Positions 41,811 to 51,653 of a DNA stretch of 60,875 bases are shown piece by piece. Under the pieces are notes generated by a model. The model ran no database searches. It was not told where the DNA came from and was given only the letters and a program-made list of their open reading frames with translations. Numbering within the stretch: the stretch's first letter is position 1; every line of letters starts with the position of its first letter. The DNA is from Amphibacillus sediminis NBRC 103570 (GTDB lineage Bacteria; Bacillota; Bacilli; Bacillales; Amphibacillaceae). Position numbers and translations under genes: made by a program. The DNA lies in assembly GCF_001552275.1 (NCBI RefSeq), contig NZ_BCQW01000020.1, forward strand, positions 1 to 60,875, in the 5' to 3' direction.

Positions 41811-42101
41811 AAACTTCTAGTCAATACTTCTTTCATCATTATAGCATAGAAGCCAGCATTTTAAACGGATAATGCAAATTATATTACAAATGTAGCTTAA
41901 ACCCTGGTAGACCAACATCCAACAACAACTATCACTTTACCTAAAAATTATTATACAGCAAATAAACGAAAGTATTTGAAGCTAATTTTTGAGCTGAAAA
42001 AATAATGGAGTAGACGCTATTTTTAAATTGTATGAGCGTAGGACAAACTCTATTAATTTTGAAGTTGAATTGGTAAGAAAATAGCATTCACCTCATTAGC
42101 T

Positions 42102-42335
42102 TTATGCATAAATTAATAAATATAAAGCATACAGGATAACAACAAAATATACTATTAATTCAATAATAACTTTACCCCTTAATTTTCTTTTATTGTTAAA
42201 CGTCTTTATCCCAAAGTGCACCAATCCTAATAATGTCCATGTTAATAAGACTGAGCCTTGTACAACCCTAGTGCTATATATAGTCAAAAACAAATAGAAA
42301 ATAGGAAAAAGACAGGCAATAATAGTTTTTACCAT
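42102..42335 (-). CDS. Small hydrophobic protein, three membrane segments, unknown
   Basis: Product of 77 aa with hydrophobic runs at about 4-22, 26-44 and 57-76, separated by a basic loop (KTFNNKRKLRGK). No family recognised. The ATG lacks a good SD, but a TTGGTA-16-TATAAT promoter lies about 65-92 bp upstream. It is the only plausible gene in the secE-nusG insertion. It may be a relic or a small membrane protein. Confidence 0.4.
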   Translation of the reverse strand: MVKTIIACLFPIFYLFLTIYSTRVVQGSVLLTWTLLGLVHFGIKTFNNKRKLRGKVIIELIVYFVVILYALYLLIYA

Positions 42336-42399
42336 GTCAAAATCAATTCTTTTTATTAAATTATTTTTTTCCTATTCTCTTCCCTTTTGCCGATTTTTA

Positions 42400-42427
42400 A
42401 TTATACTATAATTATCAATAGTACCAA
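42400..42427 (-). promoter_or_regulatory. Promoter candidate ahead of the small membrane protein
   Basis: TTGGTA (42422-42427), 16 bp, TATAAT (42400-42405) on the minus strand. Confidence 0.45.
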
Positions 42428-42526
42428 TGATAAACAAAAAAGGATAAATCTTTAATTTTATTGTCGACAACGGTTTAAAATTCCCTGATTTCAACGAAAA
42501 CAAATTTCCTAGTTTCCCTGAATATT

Positions 42527-42549
42527 AGCTGGCTGAATGCCAGCTTTTT
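42527..42549 (+). terminator. Orphan plus-strand terminator
   Basis: AGCTGGC (42527-42533) and GCCAGCT (42539-42545) with a 5-nt loop are followed by TTTTTCTTTTT on the plus strand. No plus-strand gene precedes it, so it is probably left from a lost gene. Confidence 0.65.
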
Positions 42550-42978
42550 CTTTTTAAATGTTTGATGGGGAAGCGTATTTTTAGTCGTTTAAACGAGCAA
42601 CGACTATGAACGAGAATATATAAACACAATGTTGGGTGAGGGGGTATGATTCGAATACAGTAGCAGGTCATCTATTAGATAAAAGCAATATATTTATCAA
42701 TCGAATTACTTCCACGGATTGAGGTAAATCGCCATGATTTTAGCTTGAACTATTTCTGCCAACCGACATTGCAGATTGCCTAGTGAATACTTTAGGTTCT
42801 ATGCCCATTCACTTAAAAAGTATATAGTAAAACCGTTAGAGCATTCTCGGGACCGCTTAAAAAGATCCATTAGGTAATTGGAGCTGAATAGGGGCCTATT
42901 TTTCAATAGCCCCTTCAATCCATTATCATATCAGCTTTTCCAACGATAGTTTAAGCGATATGATTAATAACTAGTATT
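42550..42978. other. Gene-free DNA between secE and the orphan terminator
   Basis: No open frame of note. A hairpin GGGGCCTATT/AATAGCCCC at 42891-42913 (one bulged base), about 65 bp after the secE stop, could weakly terminate rpmGB-secE transcripts. Translations in several frames look like mixed remnants, but no transposase could be identified. Confidence 0.5.
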
Positions 42979-43158
42979 CTATTCAAAAAAAAGATTAAGA
43001 ATTTGACTAATGCCTATATCTACAACGGTAAAAAAGATAGCAACAAAAGCAACCGTAGCAACCACAGTAATGGTATAACGAACGAGCTCTTGGCTACTTG
43101 GCCATGAAACTTTCTTCATTTCACGTGCGACATTTTTAAAAAAAGTAACAACCTTCAC
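42979..43158 (-). CDS. secE: Preprotein translocase subunit SecE
   Basis: Small clamp of the SecYEG channel, 59 aa, with the cytoplasmic amphipathic block NVAREMKKVSWPSSQELVRYT and one membrane segment (about 33-56). The start is GTG at 43158 with GGAGG 8 nt upstream; the longer open frame would contain the SD. A family R repeat ends about 20 bp upstream of the SD. Confidence 0.97.
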   Translation of the reverse strand: MKVVTFFKNVAREMKKVSWPSSQELVRYTITVVATVAFVAIFFTVVDIGISQILNLFFE

Positions 43159-43190
43159 CAGTAGTTCCTCCAAACTTAGGTAGAATAACA

Positions 43191-43363
43191 ATAAAGTGAA
43201 ACTTCAGTCAGTGGGGGGTTCCATCCTGCACTGAACGTTAGTTGAACCAGTCGGGCCTCCCACTGAGAAATGACGTGTTCCCTTATTTCTTGTAGCGAGA
43301 GTCTTACAAAAGCCCTTCGATGGGGCGAGTAATCGCAGCCCCAGCCAGTTATACTGCGATAAA
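43191..43363. repeat. Family R repeat, copy in the rpmGB-secE gap
   Basis: Starts ATAAAGTGAAACTTCAGTCAGTGG and ends CAGTTATACTGCGATAAA. Compared with copies 1 and 2 it lacks about 85 bp in the first half and has an extra segment (AAGCCCTTCGATGGGGCGAG, then GCAGCCCCAGC) that forms its own GGGGC/GCCCC hairpin. It starts 19 bp past the rpmGB stop in transcript direction. Confidence 0.8.
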
Positions 43364-43381
43364 ACGATATTATGACTATTT

Positions 43382-43528
43382 CTATTTTGTTTCGCGATGT
43401 AGCGTGTGCTTCTGACATCTTTTACAGAACTTATTCAGTTCTAATCGATTAGCACGCTCTATATTTTTATCAGACTGATAATTTCGACTTAAACAAACGG
43501 TGCATGCTAGCACGACTTTCCTTTTCAT
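43382..43528 (-). CDS. rpmGB: 50S ribosomal protein L33, zinc form
   Basis: Read from the minus strand: 48 aa starting [17 protein letters not shown] and ending HRETK, with CxxC at 9-12 and a second CxxC at 35-38 as zinc ligands. A weak AGGA lies about 8 nt before the ATG. It lies between sigH and secE, as in B. subtilis. Confidence 0.95.
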   Translation of the reverse strand: MKRKVVLACTVCLSRNYQSDKNIERANRLELNKFCKRCQKHTLHRETK

Positions 43529-43563
43529 CAGCATCTTCCTATCGAAACCTGTTCATAAAACTA

Positions 43564-43592
43564 AATGTAGCATGCTTGATAGGTGCTGTCAA
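43564..43592 (-). promoter_or_regulatory. Promoter of rpmGB-secE
   Basis: TTGACA (43587-43592), 17 bp, TACATT (43564-43569), 36 bp ahead of the start codon. A second match, TTGACC-17-TGTATT, lies inside the family F repeat upstream. Confidence 0.7.
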
Positions 43593-43644
43593 CGCCTGTA
43601 CTATAATTAAAGCCATTTAATAGAGTGGAAAAAGCCAAGAATTA

Positions 43645-43759
43645 GAAGTTTACAGCTCGAAGCGGCGCAACGGAGTGTATGCCTTTAAATACATGAGTCA
43701 CGCAAAAACAGGTCAACGGTAAGACGCGACGCTTATCATTGGGTGACTTTTTGAACTTC
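43645..43759. repeat. Family F repeat, copy 2 next to sigH
   Basis: Inverted relative to copy 1. Read on the minus strand it starts GAAGTTCAAAAAG and shares AATGATAAGCGTCGC, ACTCATGTAT and a central TGTAT/ATACA hairpin with 28737-28875. The ends are short inverted repeats GAAGTT/AACTTC. It begins 3 bp after the sigH stop. Confidence 0.75.
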
Positions 43760-43762
43760 CTT

Positions 43763-44422
43763 TTATAACTTGATTCCACTAATATTCAAATAACGCTCAA
43801 GCTTCCGCTTAACACGCTGTAGTGCATTATCGATTGATTTAATATGTCGATTTAGCTCAACCGAAATCTCTTGATACGTACGACCATCTAAATATAGTGA
43901 CAAAACCTCACGTTCGAGTCTACTTAATACTTCTGCCAATTTGCCTTCAACCTGACCATGGCTTTCTTGATTAATAACAAGCTCTTGGGGATCATCGATC
44001 ACATCTGAATCAGCTAGTACGTCAAGTAATGTACGTTCAGAATCTTCATCAAAAATAGGTTTATCTAATGAAACATAGGAGTTTAGTGGTATATGCTTCT
44101 GACGTGTAGCTGTCTTAATCGCTGTAATAATTTGGCGAGTTACACATAGTTCAGCAAAAGCTCGGAATGAAGAACACCGATCGTCTCTAAAGTCACGGAT
44201 GGCTTTATATAAGCCAATCATCCCTTCTTGGACAATATCTTCATGATCCGCTCCAACAAGAAAGTATGTGCTTGCTTTTGCTCTTACAAATCCTCGATAC
44301 TTTTGAATCAAAAAATCCAAAGCTTGACTATCTCCTTGATGAACTAGCGAAGTAAGCTCACAATCATCAAGCTTCCCAAAATCGATTAGTTCTTCATTTA
44401 AACCCTGATGTTCGATATGCAA
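43763..44422 (-). CDS. sigH: RNA polymerase sigma-H factor
   Basis: Sigma-70 family factor for transition-state and early sporulation genes. The product (219 aa) has region 2 (GADHEDIVQEGMIGLYKAIRDF, Pribnow-box recognition TRQIITAIKTATRQKHIPLN) and region 4 (LYLDGRTYQEISVELNRH, HTH). The start is set at TTG 44422, which has GGAGG about 7-8 nt upstream; the ATG at 44443 is only about 5 nt from the predicted transcription start and has no SD. A TTGACG-18-TATAAT promoter lies between rae1 and sigH. Its presence indicates a spore former. Confidence 0.97.
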   Translation of the reverse strand: MHIEHQGLNEELIDFGKLDDCELTSLVHQGDSQALDFLIQKYRGFVRAKASTYFLVGADHEDIVQEGMIGLYKAIRDFRDDRCSSFRAFAELCVTRQIITAIKTATRQKHIPLNSYVSLDKPIFDEDSERTLLDVLADSDVIDDPQELVINQESHGQVEGKLAEVLSRLEREVLSLYLDGRTYQEISVELNRHIKSIDNALQRVKRKLERYLNISGIKL

Positions 44423-44454
44423 GCTAAACTCCTCCCGAACCATTTAATAGAAAT

Positions 44455-44484
44455 ATTATACAGTAAGCGTTTTACAAACGTCAA
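44455..44484 (-). promoter_or_regulatory. SigA-type promoter of sigH
   Basis: TTGACG (44479-44484), 18 bp, TATAAT (44455-44460). The predicted start near 44448 argues for the TTG start codon of sigH. Confidence 0.7.
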
Positions 44485-44493
44485 CAGTCGACT

Positions 44494-45003
44494 TTAATCC
44501 TGATCACGTCTCATTTTCTCAAAAATATCTAATATATCATCTTTTATCGGAATTTTCCTTGCTATTTTTTTGTTTTGAAAAGACTGTAAATCTTTTGTTA
44601 TTTCCTCTTGAATCTGATTGACCTCTATGGCCAGCTCTCTGGCCGATTTTCGATAGGCCCCTTGCTGGAAAACCGTGCGTTGTTCATTATAATCAGATGT
44701 TGCAACATAGACCTTTGTTCGAACATTTTTGAGCTTTTTAACCAATCTCTCAATACACTGATCTGCCGTTTCTTTTTCTTTAGTATAGATAACTTCTATA
44801 TTATAATGTTGTTCCTTTGTTGCTAGGCCCTTAACTTCATAAGCATCAAAAACAACAATGATACGATAGCCGCGATAGGCCTGATACTCTGCCATTTTTT
44901 CGATTAGCTGCTGCCGGGCTTGAGCCAAGTCAATATCACGAAGTTGCTTGAGCTCGTCCCAATCACCAATAATGTTATAACCATCAACTAATAAAACATC
45001 CAC
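44494..45003 (-). CDS. rae1: Ribosome-associated endoribonuclease Rae1 (YacP, NYN domain)
   Basis: Cleaves mRNA in the ribosomal A site in B. subtilis. The 169 aa product is a NYN/PIN-like domain with the acidic residues in LLVDGYNIIGDWDEL, VVFDAYEVKG and ATSDYNEQ. The start codon is GTG at 45003 with AGGAG 9 nt upstream. It follows rlmB by 4 bp. Confidence 0.93.
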   Translation of the reverse strand: MDVLLVDGYNIIGDWDELKQLRDIDLAQARQQLIEKMAEYQAYRGYRIIVVFDAYEVKGLATKEQHYNIEVIYTKEKETADQCIERLVKKLKNVRTKVYVATSDYNEQRTVFQQGAYRKSARELAIEVNQIQEEITKDLQSFQNKKIARKIPIKDDILDIFEKMRRDQD

Positions 45004-45007
45004 TGTT

Positions 45008-45751
45008 TCATTCTCCTAAAGGAGCACGTTTACGAAACACTTCATACATGAGCAGACTAGCCGCGACAGAGGCATTTAATGACGAAACATTGCCCTTCAT
45101 TGCTAATCGAACCGTCCAATCACATTTTTCCCGGACTAGCCGACTCATACCTTTGCCTTCATTTCCAATCACTAAGGCGAGTGGTAACGTTCCCTCGATT
45201 TCTCGATAATCTTGGTTTCCTTCCGCCTCTGTCCCGATAATCCAAACGTGACGTTTCTTTAATTGATCAATAGTTTGGGCCATGTTGGTCACTCGCGCAA
45301 CAGGAACATATTCTATAGCTCCGGCAGAGGTCTTCGCTACAGTTGCTGTAAGACCTACAGCTCGGTGTTTGGGTATAATAACGCCATGCGCACCGACTGC
45401 ATCTGCTGATCGTAAGATGGAGCCTAAATTATGAGGATCTTCAATCTCATCAAGCAAGATAAAAAATGGCTGCTCATTGGCCTGCTCGGCCCGAGCAAAT
45501 AAATCATCAATTGTGTCATACTTATATGCCGCTACGGCAGCAGCAATTCCTTGATGTTGTTGATTTACAAGCTGATCAAGTCTTTTTTTAGGGACTTTCT
45601 TGATCACTACCCCGTTTTCCTTGGCTAGCTGTTGAAGCTGTTGCACTGATTTAAAATTTAACTGATCAGATAAGAAAATCTTATTAATTGATCGTCCAGA
45701 ACGTAATGCTTCAATAACAGGATTTTTCCCTACAATCCATTCTTCTGACAT
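45008..45751 (-). CDS. rlmB: 23S rRNA 2'-O-methyltransferase RlmB (SpoU family)
   Basis: Methylates a conserved guanosine of 23S rRNA. The 247 aa product has the N-terminal substrate-binding domain (GKNPVIEALRSGR) and the SPOUT knot with NLGSILRSADAVGAHG, IGNEGKGM and SSLNASVAASLL. It directly abuts mrnC. Confidence 0.95.
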   Translation of the reverse strand: MSEEWIVGKNPVIEALRSGRSINKIFLSDQLNFKSVQQLQQLAKENGVVIKKVPKKRLDQLVNQQHQGIAAAVAAYKYDTIDDLFARAEQANEQPFFILLDEIEDPHNLGSILRSADAVGAHGVIIPKHRAVGLTATVAKTSAGAIEYVPVARVTNMAQTIDQLKKRHVWIIGTEAEGNQDYREIEGTLPLALVIGNEGKGMSRLVREKCDWTVRLAMKGNVSSLNASVAASLLMYEVFRKRAPLGE

Positions 45752-46153
45752 TTAGTCCACCTCCTTCTCAATAAACATGATTGCTTCATGGATTAATTTG
45801 TCTAGACGTTCCTGATTATGGTTGAGATAATGAAAGCCAATGAGACACTCAAATGCTGTACTATGGCGATACGTCAGTACGTCGGTATTCTTTGGAATCG
45901 TGCCTGATTTAGCATTTCGTCCTCTTCGAACAACCGCCTCTTCTTCTGGGTCTAAATATTGATGTTCGAGCCAATAGTTTAACACCTTTGCTTGTGCCTT
46001 AGCAGAAACAAATTGCACGGCAGATCGGTGCAATGCATTAACCTTTACTTTACCCGATTCTATTAAGTGTTCACGTACATATAATTCATAAATAGCATCC
46101 CCGATATAAGCTAAGGTTAGACTCTTTAACTGCTTAACTTCGCTTTGCTTCAT
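45752..46153 (-). CDS. mrnC: Mini-ribonuclease III
   Basis: Matures 23S rRNA in Bacillus. The 133 aa product is an RNase III catalytic domain without a dsRNA-binding domain; the signature is [16 protein letters not shown] with the catalytic Asp, and a second acidic set lies in the last third ([11 protein letters not shown]). It starts 3 bp after cysS. Confidence 0.96.
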   Translation of the reverse strand: MKQSEVKQLKSLTLAYIGDAIYELYVREHLIESGKVKVNALHRSAVQFVSAKAQAKVLNYWLEHQYLDPEEEAVVRRGRNAKSGTIPKNTDVLTYRHSTAFECLIGFHYLNHNQERLDKLIHEAIMFIEKEVD

Positions 46154-46156
46154 TGT

Positions 46157-47560
46157 CTAGCCTCTTTTCCATCTTGTTCCTTGTGCTGTATCCTCTAAAA
46201 TAATATTCTGCGCTTTAAGCTCATCACGAATTTGGTCGGCTCGAGCAAAGTCTCGGTTTTTTCTTGCTTGCTCACGTTCACTAAGTAATTGTTCAATTTC
46301 ATCATCTAACAATTCTGCTGAGGAACCACTTATATTTAAAGCTAACACCTCTAATAACTCATCAAATAACTGACGATAAGCATTTAAAGTAGTAGTGGTC
46401 GTTTGCGGCTTAGCTAAATAGAGATTGGCCTCCTTAACTAAATCAAAAATCACAGCTATCGCATTAGCTGTATTAAAATCATCATTCATCTCATCAATAA
46501 ATCTAGCTTTAATTGATGCTAATCGTGGTTGATAATCAGAAATGTCTTCTACAATGTTCAAGCTCGTTGACTGGCGATGAATTAAATTTTGGTAAACATT
46601 TCTAATTCGATCTAAGCCATTCTTTGCTTGCTCCAGTAGGGACTCACTAAAGTTAATTGGATTTCGGTAATGAACACTTAAGATAAAAAATCGCAGTAAT
46701 TCTGGTGGATATGCTTTAATTAGATCATGTGCCAATACGACATTCCCTACTGATTTTGACATTTTTTCATGATCAATCGTTATATATCCATTATGAAGCC
46801 AGTAATTAGCAAATGTTTTTCCTGTGCAGGCTTCAGATTGAGCAATTTCGTTTTCATGGTGTGGGAAAGATAGGTCTTGTCCACCAGCATGTATATCAAT
46901 CGTTTCACCTAAATATTTTCGTGCCATAGCTGAGCATTCAATATGCCAACCCGGACGTCCTTCTCCCCATGGCGAAGTCCACGAAATTTCACCTGCTTTT
47001 GCTTGTTTCCATAATGCAAAGTCTAAAGGATCTTCTTTTTTCTCTCCTATTTGAATTCTAGCACCTGAACGAAGATCATCTATTGATTGGTGAGAAAGCT
47101 TACCATATCCTTGAAAAGCTCTTGTTTTAAAATAAACATCTCCATCAGCTTCATAAGCAAAGCCTTTCTCCACTAAAGCCTTAATAAATGAAATAATGTC
47201 ATCCATTGACTCTGTCACCCGAGGATGTAGAGTAGCCTCTTTTACACCTAATGCTGCAACATCCTCCTGGTAGGCTTTAATAAAGCGTTCTGCAATAGTA
47301 CGAACATCTTCGCCTAATTCATTAGCAGCTTTAATCAATTTATCATCCACATCTGTGAAGTTTAAGATATAGGTAACTTGATAGCCTTGATATTCTAAGT
47401 AACGGCGTACTGTATCAAATACGATAGCCGGACGCGCATTGCCAATATGAATGTAGTTATAAACTGTTGGACCACATACATACATCCTTACTTTTCCTTG
47501 TTCAATCGGAATAAAGGTTTCTTTTTGCCGAGTCATCGTATTGTACAATTTAATTGTCAT
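46157..47560 (-). CDS. cysS: Cysteinyl-tRNA synthetase
   Basis: Class I synthetase, 467 aa. It has the zinc-binding first Cys in [13 protein letters not shown]-like HIGNARP, the later ligands in GWHIECSAM and FPHHENE, and KMSKSVGN. Its start overlaps the cysE stop by 11 bp. The cysteine T-box upstream controls both genes. Confidence 0.98.
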   Translation of the reverse strand: MTIKLYNTMTRQKETFIPIEQGKVRMYVCGPTVYNYIHIGNARPAIVFDTVRRYLEYQGYQVTYILNFTDVDDKLIKAANELGEDVRTIAERFIKAYQEDVAALGVKEATLHPRVTESMDDIISFIKALVEKGFAYEADGDVYFKTRAFQGYGKLSHQSIDDLRSGARIQIGEKKEDPLDFALWKQAKAGEISWTSPWGEGRPGWHIECSAMARKYLGETIDIHAGGQDLSFPHHENEIAQSEACTGKTFANYWLHNGYITIDHEKMSKSVGNVVLAHDLIKAYPPELLRFFILSVHYRNPINFSESLLEQAKNGLDRIRNVYQNLIHRQSTSLNIVEDISDYQPRLASIKARFIDEMNDDFNTANAIAVIFDLVKEANLYLAKPQTTTTTLNAYRQLFDELLEVLALNISGSSAELLDDEIEQLLSEREQARKNRDFARADQIRDELKAQNIILEDTAQGTRWKRG

Positions 47561-48209
47561 CTTGCTTCTCTCCTTTTAACAGCGCTAACTCTTTCTTCAA
47601 CATTGCCAAGTCTTCCTGTAATTGAACGATGCAGTCATCTACCGGATCTGGCAGTTTATTATGATCAAGATCTCTTCGTACCCTTTTTCCATTTTGCACG
47701 ACAACATGACCAGGGATACCAACTACGGTTGAAAAATCAGGTACATCCTCCAATACAACTGAACCCGCACCAATCTTGGAATTCATTCCAACTGTAATTG
47801 AGCCTAGAACCTTTGCCCCTGTTGCAATAAGGGCATGATCTTTAATCGTTGGGTGTCTTTTTCCTTTTTCCTTGCCCGTACCACCTAATGTCACGCCTTG
47901 GAAAATAGTTACATCATTACCAATTTCACATGTCTCGCCAATCACCACACCCATTCCGTGATCAATAAAGAAACGATGACCAATTTGTGCACCAGGGTGG
48001 ATTTCAATACCTGTGAAAAAACGGCTAATCTGTGATATAAGGCGTGCAATAAAATAGAATTTCTTTCGATAGAATAAATGTGCCATTCGATGCGCCCAAA
48101 TGGCATGTAGGCCTGGATATGTCATGATAACTTCTATATAAGAGCGTGCCGCGGGATCTTGGTCAAAAACCACTTCGACATCTTCTTTTAGTCTTTTCCA
48201 CATTCCCAT
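47550..48209 (-). CDS. cysE: Serine O-acetyltransferase
   Basis: First step of cysteine synthesis: acetyl-CoA + L-serine to O-acetylserine. The 219 aa product has the helical N-domain ([21 protein letters not shown]) and the left-handed beta-helix with [18 protein letters not shown] and [11 protein letters not shown]; the catalytic His lies in IDHG. GAGGTG is 8 nt before the ATG. It is the first gene after the T-box, about 300 bp away; a family R fragment lies in between. Confidence 0.97.
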   Translation of the reverse strand: MGMWKRLKEDVEVVFDQDPAARSYIEVIMTYPGLHAIWAHRMAHLFYRKKFYFIARLISQISRFFTGIEIHPGAQIGHRFFIDHGMGVVIGETCEIGNDVTIFQGVTLGGTGKEKGKRHPTIKDHALIATGAKVLGSITVGMNSKIGAGSVVLEDVPDFSTVVGIPGHVVVQNGKRVRRDLDHNKLPDPVDDCIVQLQEDLAMLKKELALLKGEKQDDN

Positions 48210-48391
48210 GTATTCAACACCTCAATTCTAATATATAGAGCACGTGTAATGATTTAGCAAGTAACATCATTGATCGCAACCCAATTACCGCTTATGTCCC
48301 GTTCTCTGACAATATCGATTATTGTAATCTAGCCAATACACTAGCCTTTTGAAGTATTTGTACTTTGCCTAAAGAGGAATTAATCACGCAC

Positions 48392-48491
48392 TTAGAAATG
48401 ACGTGTTCCCTTATTTCTTGTAGTGGGAGTCTTACAAAAGCCCTTCGATGGGGCGAGTAATCGCAGCCCCAGCCAGTTACACTGCGATAAA
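48392..48491. repeat. Family R repeat, 3' fragment between T-box and cysE
   Basis: About 100 bp nearly identical to the right half of the copy at 43191-43363 (AGAAATGACGTGTTCCC to ACTGCGATAAAGC), including the GGGGC hairpin. It lies immediately after the T-box terminator in transcript direction, within the cysE leader. The left part is missing. The rest of the 48210-48391 gap shows nothing recognisable. Confidence 0.8.
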
Positions 48492-48504
48492 GCTTTGACA
48501 CACT

Positions 48505-48775
48505 AAAAAAGACACCCCTGTGTCAAAACACAGAGACGTCTTTTCCGCGGTCCCACTCTGTTTAGGTATTAAACAACATATACCTCACCTTGTTCTCGTA
48601 ACGGGAGAGACCGCTTTTACTTACTTACACGTTCGGTAAAAGACTCCGAGGGGCATTGGATCAACCAAGCTTAAAATCACTCTCAGCCAATGGTGATTCT
48701 CTCTGGATAAGCTTTGATGTTAATCCCTTTCCTCTTCAACGTTCAATCTATTGGTTCATCCTATGCTCGTGTGCT
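48505..48775 (-). ncRNA. Cysteine-specific T-box riboswitch
   Basis: Minus-strand leader with the T-box sequence AGAGTGGGACCGCGG (48545-48559), the AGAGAG element of stem I, and a TGC codon at 48653-48655 in the specifier-loop position (CCAATGCCCC), which fits tRNA-Cys and the downstream cysE-cysS. A terminator follows (48505-48544; GTGT...ACAC core and T6 tail). Uncharged tRNA-Cys would open the terminator and allow cysE-cysS expression. Confidence 0.92.
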
Positions 48776-48786
48776 AACTTTGGTTC

Positions 48787-50250
48787 TTATTGATTTGCTA
48801 AAGCTTGATCTAAACGGGTTAAAACAACTTCTTTACCTAATAAATAAATGGCATTAGGTAATTCAGGGCCATGAACTTGGCCAGTCGTTGCAACTCGAAT
48901 AGGCATAAAAAGCTGCTTACCTTTCTGCTTCGTTTCTTTTTGCGTTTCTTTTATCTTAGCTTTAATTTGTTCTGGTGTCCAGTCTTCAAGTGATGTTAAA
49001 AGTGTTTTAAAGGCAGCTAATACACCCGCTACTTGTTCACCACTAAGAACTTCTGTCGCCTCTTCATTATAACGAATTTCTGTTTGGAAAAACAACTCTG
49101 TTAATTCTACAATTTCTGCACCAAAGCTGAGTTGATCCTTATATAGCGCTATAATCTGCTCTGCCCATTGACGCGATTCAGGTTTCATTCCTTCTGTTAA
49201 CCTGCCAGCCTCAATGAGATGTGGCAATGCAAGTTCAATCACCTGATCCAGTTCTAATGCTTTAATGTATTGGTTGTTCATCCATTTTAGCTTTTGCTGA
49301 TCAAAGATTGCAGCAGAGGTCGATAGTCGATCTGGGTCGAACATTTGAATAAACTGTTCTTTTGTAAAAATTTCTTCCTCACCAACCGGAGACCAGCCTA
49401 AAAGGGATATAAAATTAAACATAGCCTCAGGTAGAAAACCAAGCTTTTGATACTGCTCGATGAACTGTAAAATATGCTGATCCCGTTTGCTCAGCTTCTT
49501 ACGCTCTTCATTCAAAATTAATGTCATGTGACCATATTGAGGTGCTTTCCAACCAAAGGCATCGAAGATCATCATTTGCTTTGGCGTATTAGAAATATGC
49601 TCCTCACCTCTTAGGACATGTGAAATTTTCATAAGATGATCATCAACAGCGACAGCGAAATTATACGTAGGTACACCATTTTTCTTTACCATGACCCAGT
49701 CACCAAAATCACTTGACTCAAAGGTTATTTCACCACGTACAATGTCATTAAAGCTGTAAGTGACACCCTCAGGAACACGAAAACGAATACTTGCTTGTCG
49801 TCCTTCTGCTTCAAACTGAGCAATTTGTTGCTCTGTTAAGTCTCGATGAGCACCTGAATACTTAGGAACTTGTCCATTGGCACGTTGTGCTTCTCGCTCC
49901 GCCTCAAGCTCTTCTTCTGTCATATAGCACTTATAGGCTAAACCTCGTTCAAGCAGATCATCGACATATTTTTGATAGATTTCTAGTCGTTCGGTTTGAC
50001 GATAAGGACCATATTCACCACCAATATCAGCGCCTTCATCCCAATCCAAACCAAGCCATTTCAAATATTTTAATTGGCTCTCTTCTCCACCTGCTACATT
50101 TCGTTTTTCATCAGTATCTTCTATACGGATAATAAACTTACCCGCTAAATGCTTAGCATACAAATAATTAAATAAGGCCGTTCTTGCATTTCCTATATGC
50201 AGGTGACCTGTCGGGCTTGGTGCATAGCGCACTCTTACTTCATTTGTCAT
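48787..50250 (-). CDS. gltX: Glutamyl-tRNA synthetase
   Basis: Class I synthetase, 487 aa, probably also charging tRNA-Gln (non-discriminating form usual in Bacillus). HIGH-like [14 protein letters not shown] is near residue 15 and the KMSKS-like KLSKRDQ near 255. AAGGAG lies 9 nt before the ATG. The T-box starts directly after its stop. Confidence 0.98.
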   Translation of the reverse strand: MTNEVRVRYAPSPTGHLHIGNARTALFNYLYAKHLAGKFIIRIEDTDEKRNVAGGEESQLKYLKWLGLDWDEGADIGGEYGPYRQTERLEIYQKYVDDLLERGLAYKCYMTEEELEAEREAQRANGQVPKYSGAHRDLTEQQIAQFEAEGRQASIRFRVPEGVTYSFNDIVRGEITFESSDFGDWVMVKKNGVPTYNFAVAVDDHLMKISHVLRGEEHISNTPKQMMIFDAFGWKAPQYGHMTLILNEERKKLSKRDQHILQFIEQYQKLGFLPEAMFNFISLLGWSPVGEEEIFTKEQFIQMFDPDRLSTSAAIFDQQKLKWMNNQYIKALELDQVIELALPHLIEAGRLTEGMKPESRQWAEQIIALYKDQLSFGAEIVELTELFFQTEIRYNEEATEVLSGEQVAGVLAAFKTLLTSLEDWTPEQIKAKIKETQKETKQKGKQLFMPIRVATTGQVHGPELPNAIYLLGKEVVLTRLDQALANQ

Positions 50251-50322
50251 AGATGTGTTCTCCTTTCAATCGTACCCTTTACCTTAATGTTAATTTTACC
50301 ATATTAATAATACGTCATGTTA

Positions 50323-50799
50323 TTAGGTTTTCGTAATAAGTATGACAGCTTGAGCTGCTATTCCTTCCTCTCGACCAGTAAAGCCTAGTTGTTCCGTTGT
50401 AGTCGCCTTAACATTAATTTGATTCGTCTCCGCCTTTAATATACGTGCAATATTTTCTTTTATCGCATCGATAAATGGGTTAAGCTTAGGCTGCTGTGCA
50501 ATTACCGTACAATCTAAGTTAACAAGCTGATAACCCTCATTCTGAACCATCGTCCATGTTTGAGCTAGTAAATCAGCAGAATCCGCCCCCTCAAAAACTG
50601 GATCCGTGTCAGGAAAATGCTTGCCGATATCTCCGGCTCCAATAGCACCCAAACAAGCATCAGCAATTGTATGTAGTAACACGTCAGCATCCGAATGTCC
50701 TAGTAAACCTCGTTGATAAGGTATTTCAATTCCACCAATAATACAAGGTCGGTCATCAGCAAATGCATGTACGTCAAAACCCTGCCCAATCCGAAACAT
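50323..50799 (-). CDS. ispF: 2-C-methyl-D-erythritol 2,4-cyclodiphosphate synthase
   Basis: MEP-pathway enzyme for isoprenoid precursors. The 158 aa product has the metal ligands in GFDVHAF and [11 protein letters not shown] and the block [20 protein letters not shown]. The start is set at 50799 by AAGGAGG 6 nt upstream; a longer frame overlaps ispD. It follows ispD by one base. Confidence 0.97.
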   Translation of the reverse strand: MFRIGQGFDVHAFADDRPCIIGGIEIPYQRGLLGHSDADVLLHTIADACLGAIGAGDIGKHFPDTDPVFEGADSADLLAQTWTMVQNEGYQLVNLDCTVIAQQPKLNPFIDAIKENIARILKAETNQINVKATTTEQLGFTGREEGIAAQAVILITKT

Positions 50800-50800
50800 C

Positions 50801-51499
50801 CTACCCCTCCTTCGTTTTTTTCCACTGACCCATAATAAATTGCGCGAATTCAAGATCTTCAGGTGTGGTAATTTTGATATTAAGATCATGCCCATTAATT
50901 AGTTCTACTCGCTGCCCTAGACGCTCAATTAAGGAAGCATCATCTGTTCCATAGTAGTGATCTCTTTTGGCTATTTCATGTGCTTTACTAATCAGTGTAT
51001 AGTGAAATGCTTGTGGGGTCTGTGCCGCATATAATTGTGTTCGATCTAATGTTTTAAGCTCGTCATTAATGGATTGCTTGATCGTGTCTTTAACAGGAAC
51101 TGCTAAAATAGCTGCCCCTACACGCATAGCCGCCTCACCGAGCTCATTCAATTTGGCTTGTTTGACAAAAGGTCGTGCTCCATCATGAATAAAAACAAGC
51201 TGTTGCTGATTGTTAATAGCTTGCAGACCACAATAAACGGAGTCTTGACGTTCCGGGCCTCCACAAATAAGTTCTATTGGGGTTGACCAGCTATATTGCT
51301 GAAGTAGATTCTTTATCTTTACTTTCTCCTCAGCCCGAATTACTAAAATAATAGACGTGCAATTGGGATCACGTTCATAGATATTCAATGTATGTATGAT
51401 GATAGGCTTATCATCAATTAAAAGAAATTGCTTATTCTGGTCAGTCTGCATCCGCTTACCTTGTCCTGCAGCTAACACGATAACATTATATCGATTCAT
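50801..51499 (-). CDS. ispD: 2-C-methyl-D-erythritol 4-phosphate cytidylyltransferase
   Basis: MEP-pathway enzyme that joins CTP and MEP. The 232 aa product has the nucleotide-binding [17 protein letters not shown] start and DGARPFV and VPVKDT. The start is set at 51499 ([12 protein letters not shown]) from family alignment; the SD (GTGG) is weak. A terminator lies upstream, so ispD-ispF need their own promoter. Confidence 0.97.
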   Translation of the reverse strand: MNRYNVIVLAAGQGKRMQTDQNKQFLLIDDKPIIIHTLNIYERDPNCTSIILVIRAEEKVKIKNLLQQYSWSTPIELICGGPERQDSVYCGLQAINNQQQLVFIHDGARPFVKQAKLNELGEAAMRVGAAILAVPVKDTIKQSINDELKTLDRTQLYAAQTPQAFHYTLISKAHEIAKRDHYYGTDDASLIERLGQRVELINGHDLNIKITTPEDLEFAQFIMGQWKKTKEG

Positions 51500-51597
51500 C
51501 TTTCCACCACTTTTATAAAGAGTCAACATCACACAGTAACTTAAAGGTCTATTGCCACCCTTCAAATATTGTCAAGACTGACAAGTCCAATCAACCA

Positions 51598-51629
51598 ATA
51601 AAAAGTGATAACATAAGTTATCACTTTTA
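51598..51629 (-). terminator. Terminator after yacL
   Basis: AAAAGTGATAAC (51602-51613) and GTTATCACTTTT (51618-51629) form a perfect 12-bp stem with a 4-nt loop and a T tract on the minus strand. Confidence 0.88.
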
Positions 51630-51653
51630 TCTTCCTTATCTGTTATACCCTTT

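Noticed and set aside
42550-42978. Possible transposase remnant in the secE-nusG gap
   Set aside because: Translations in all frames are broken and no family motif could be named.
43176-43418. Open frame sharing YRSVTGWGCDYSPHRRAFV with one at 48319-48501
   Set aside because: The similarity is due to the non-coding family R repeat being read in the same frame; there are no start signals and the frame is not kept in copies 1 and 2.
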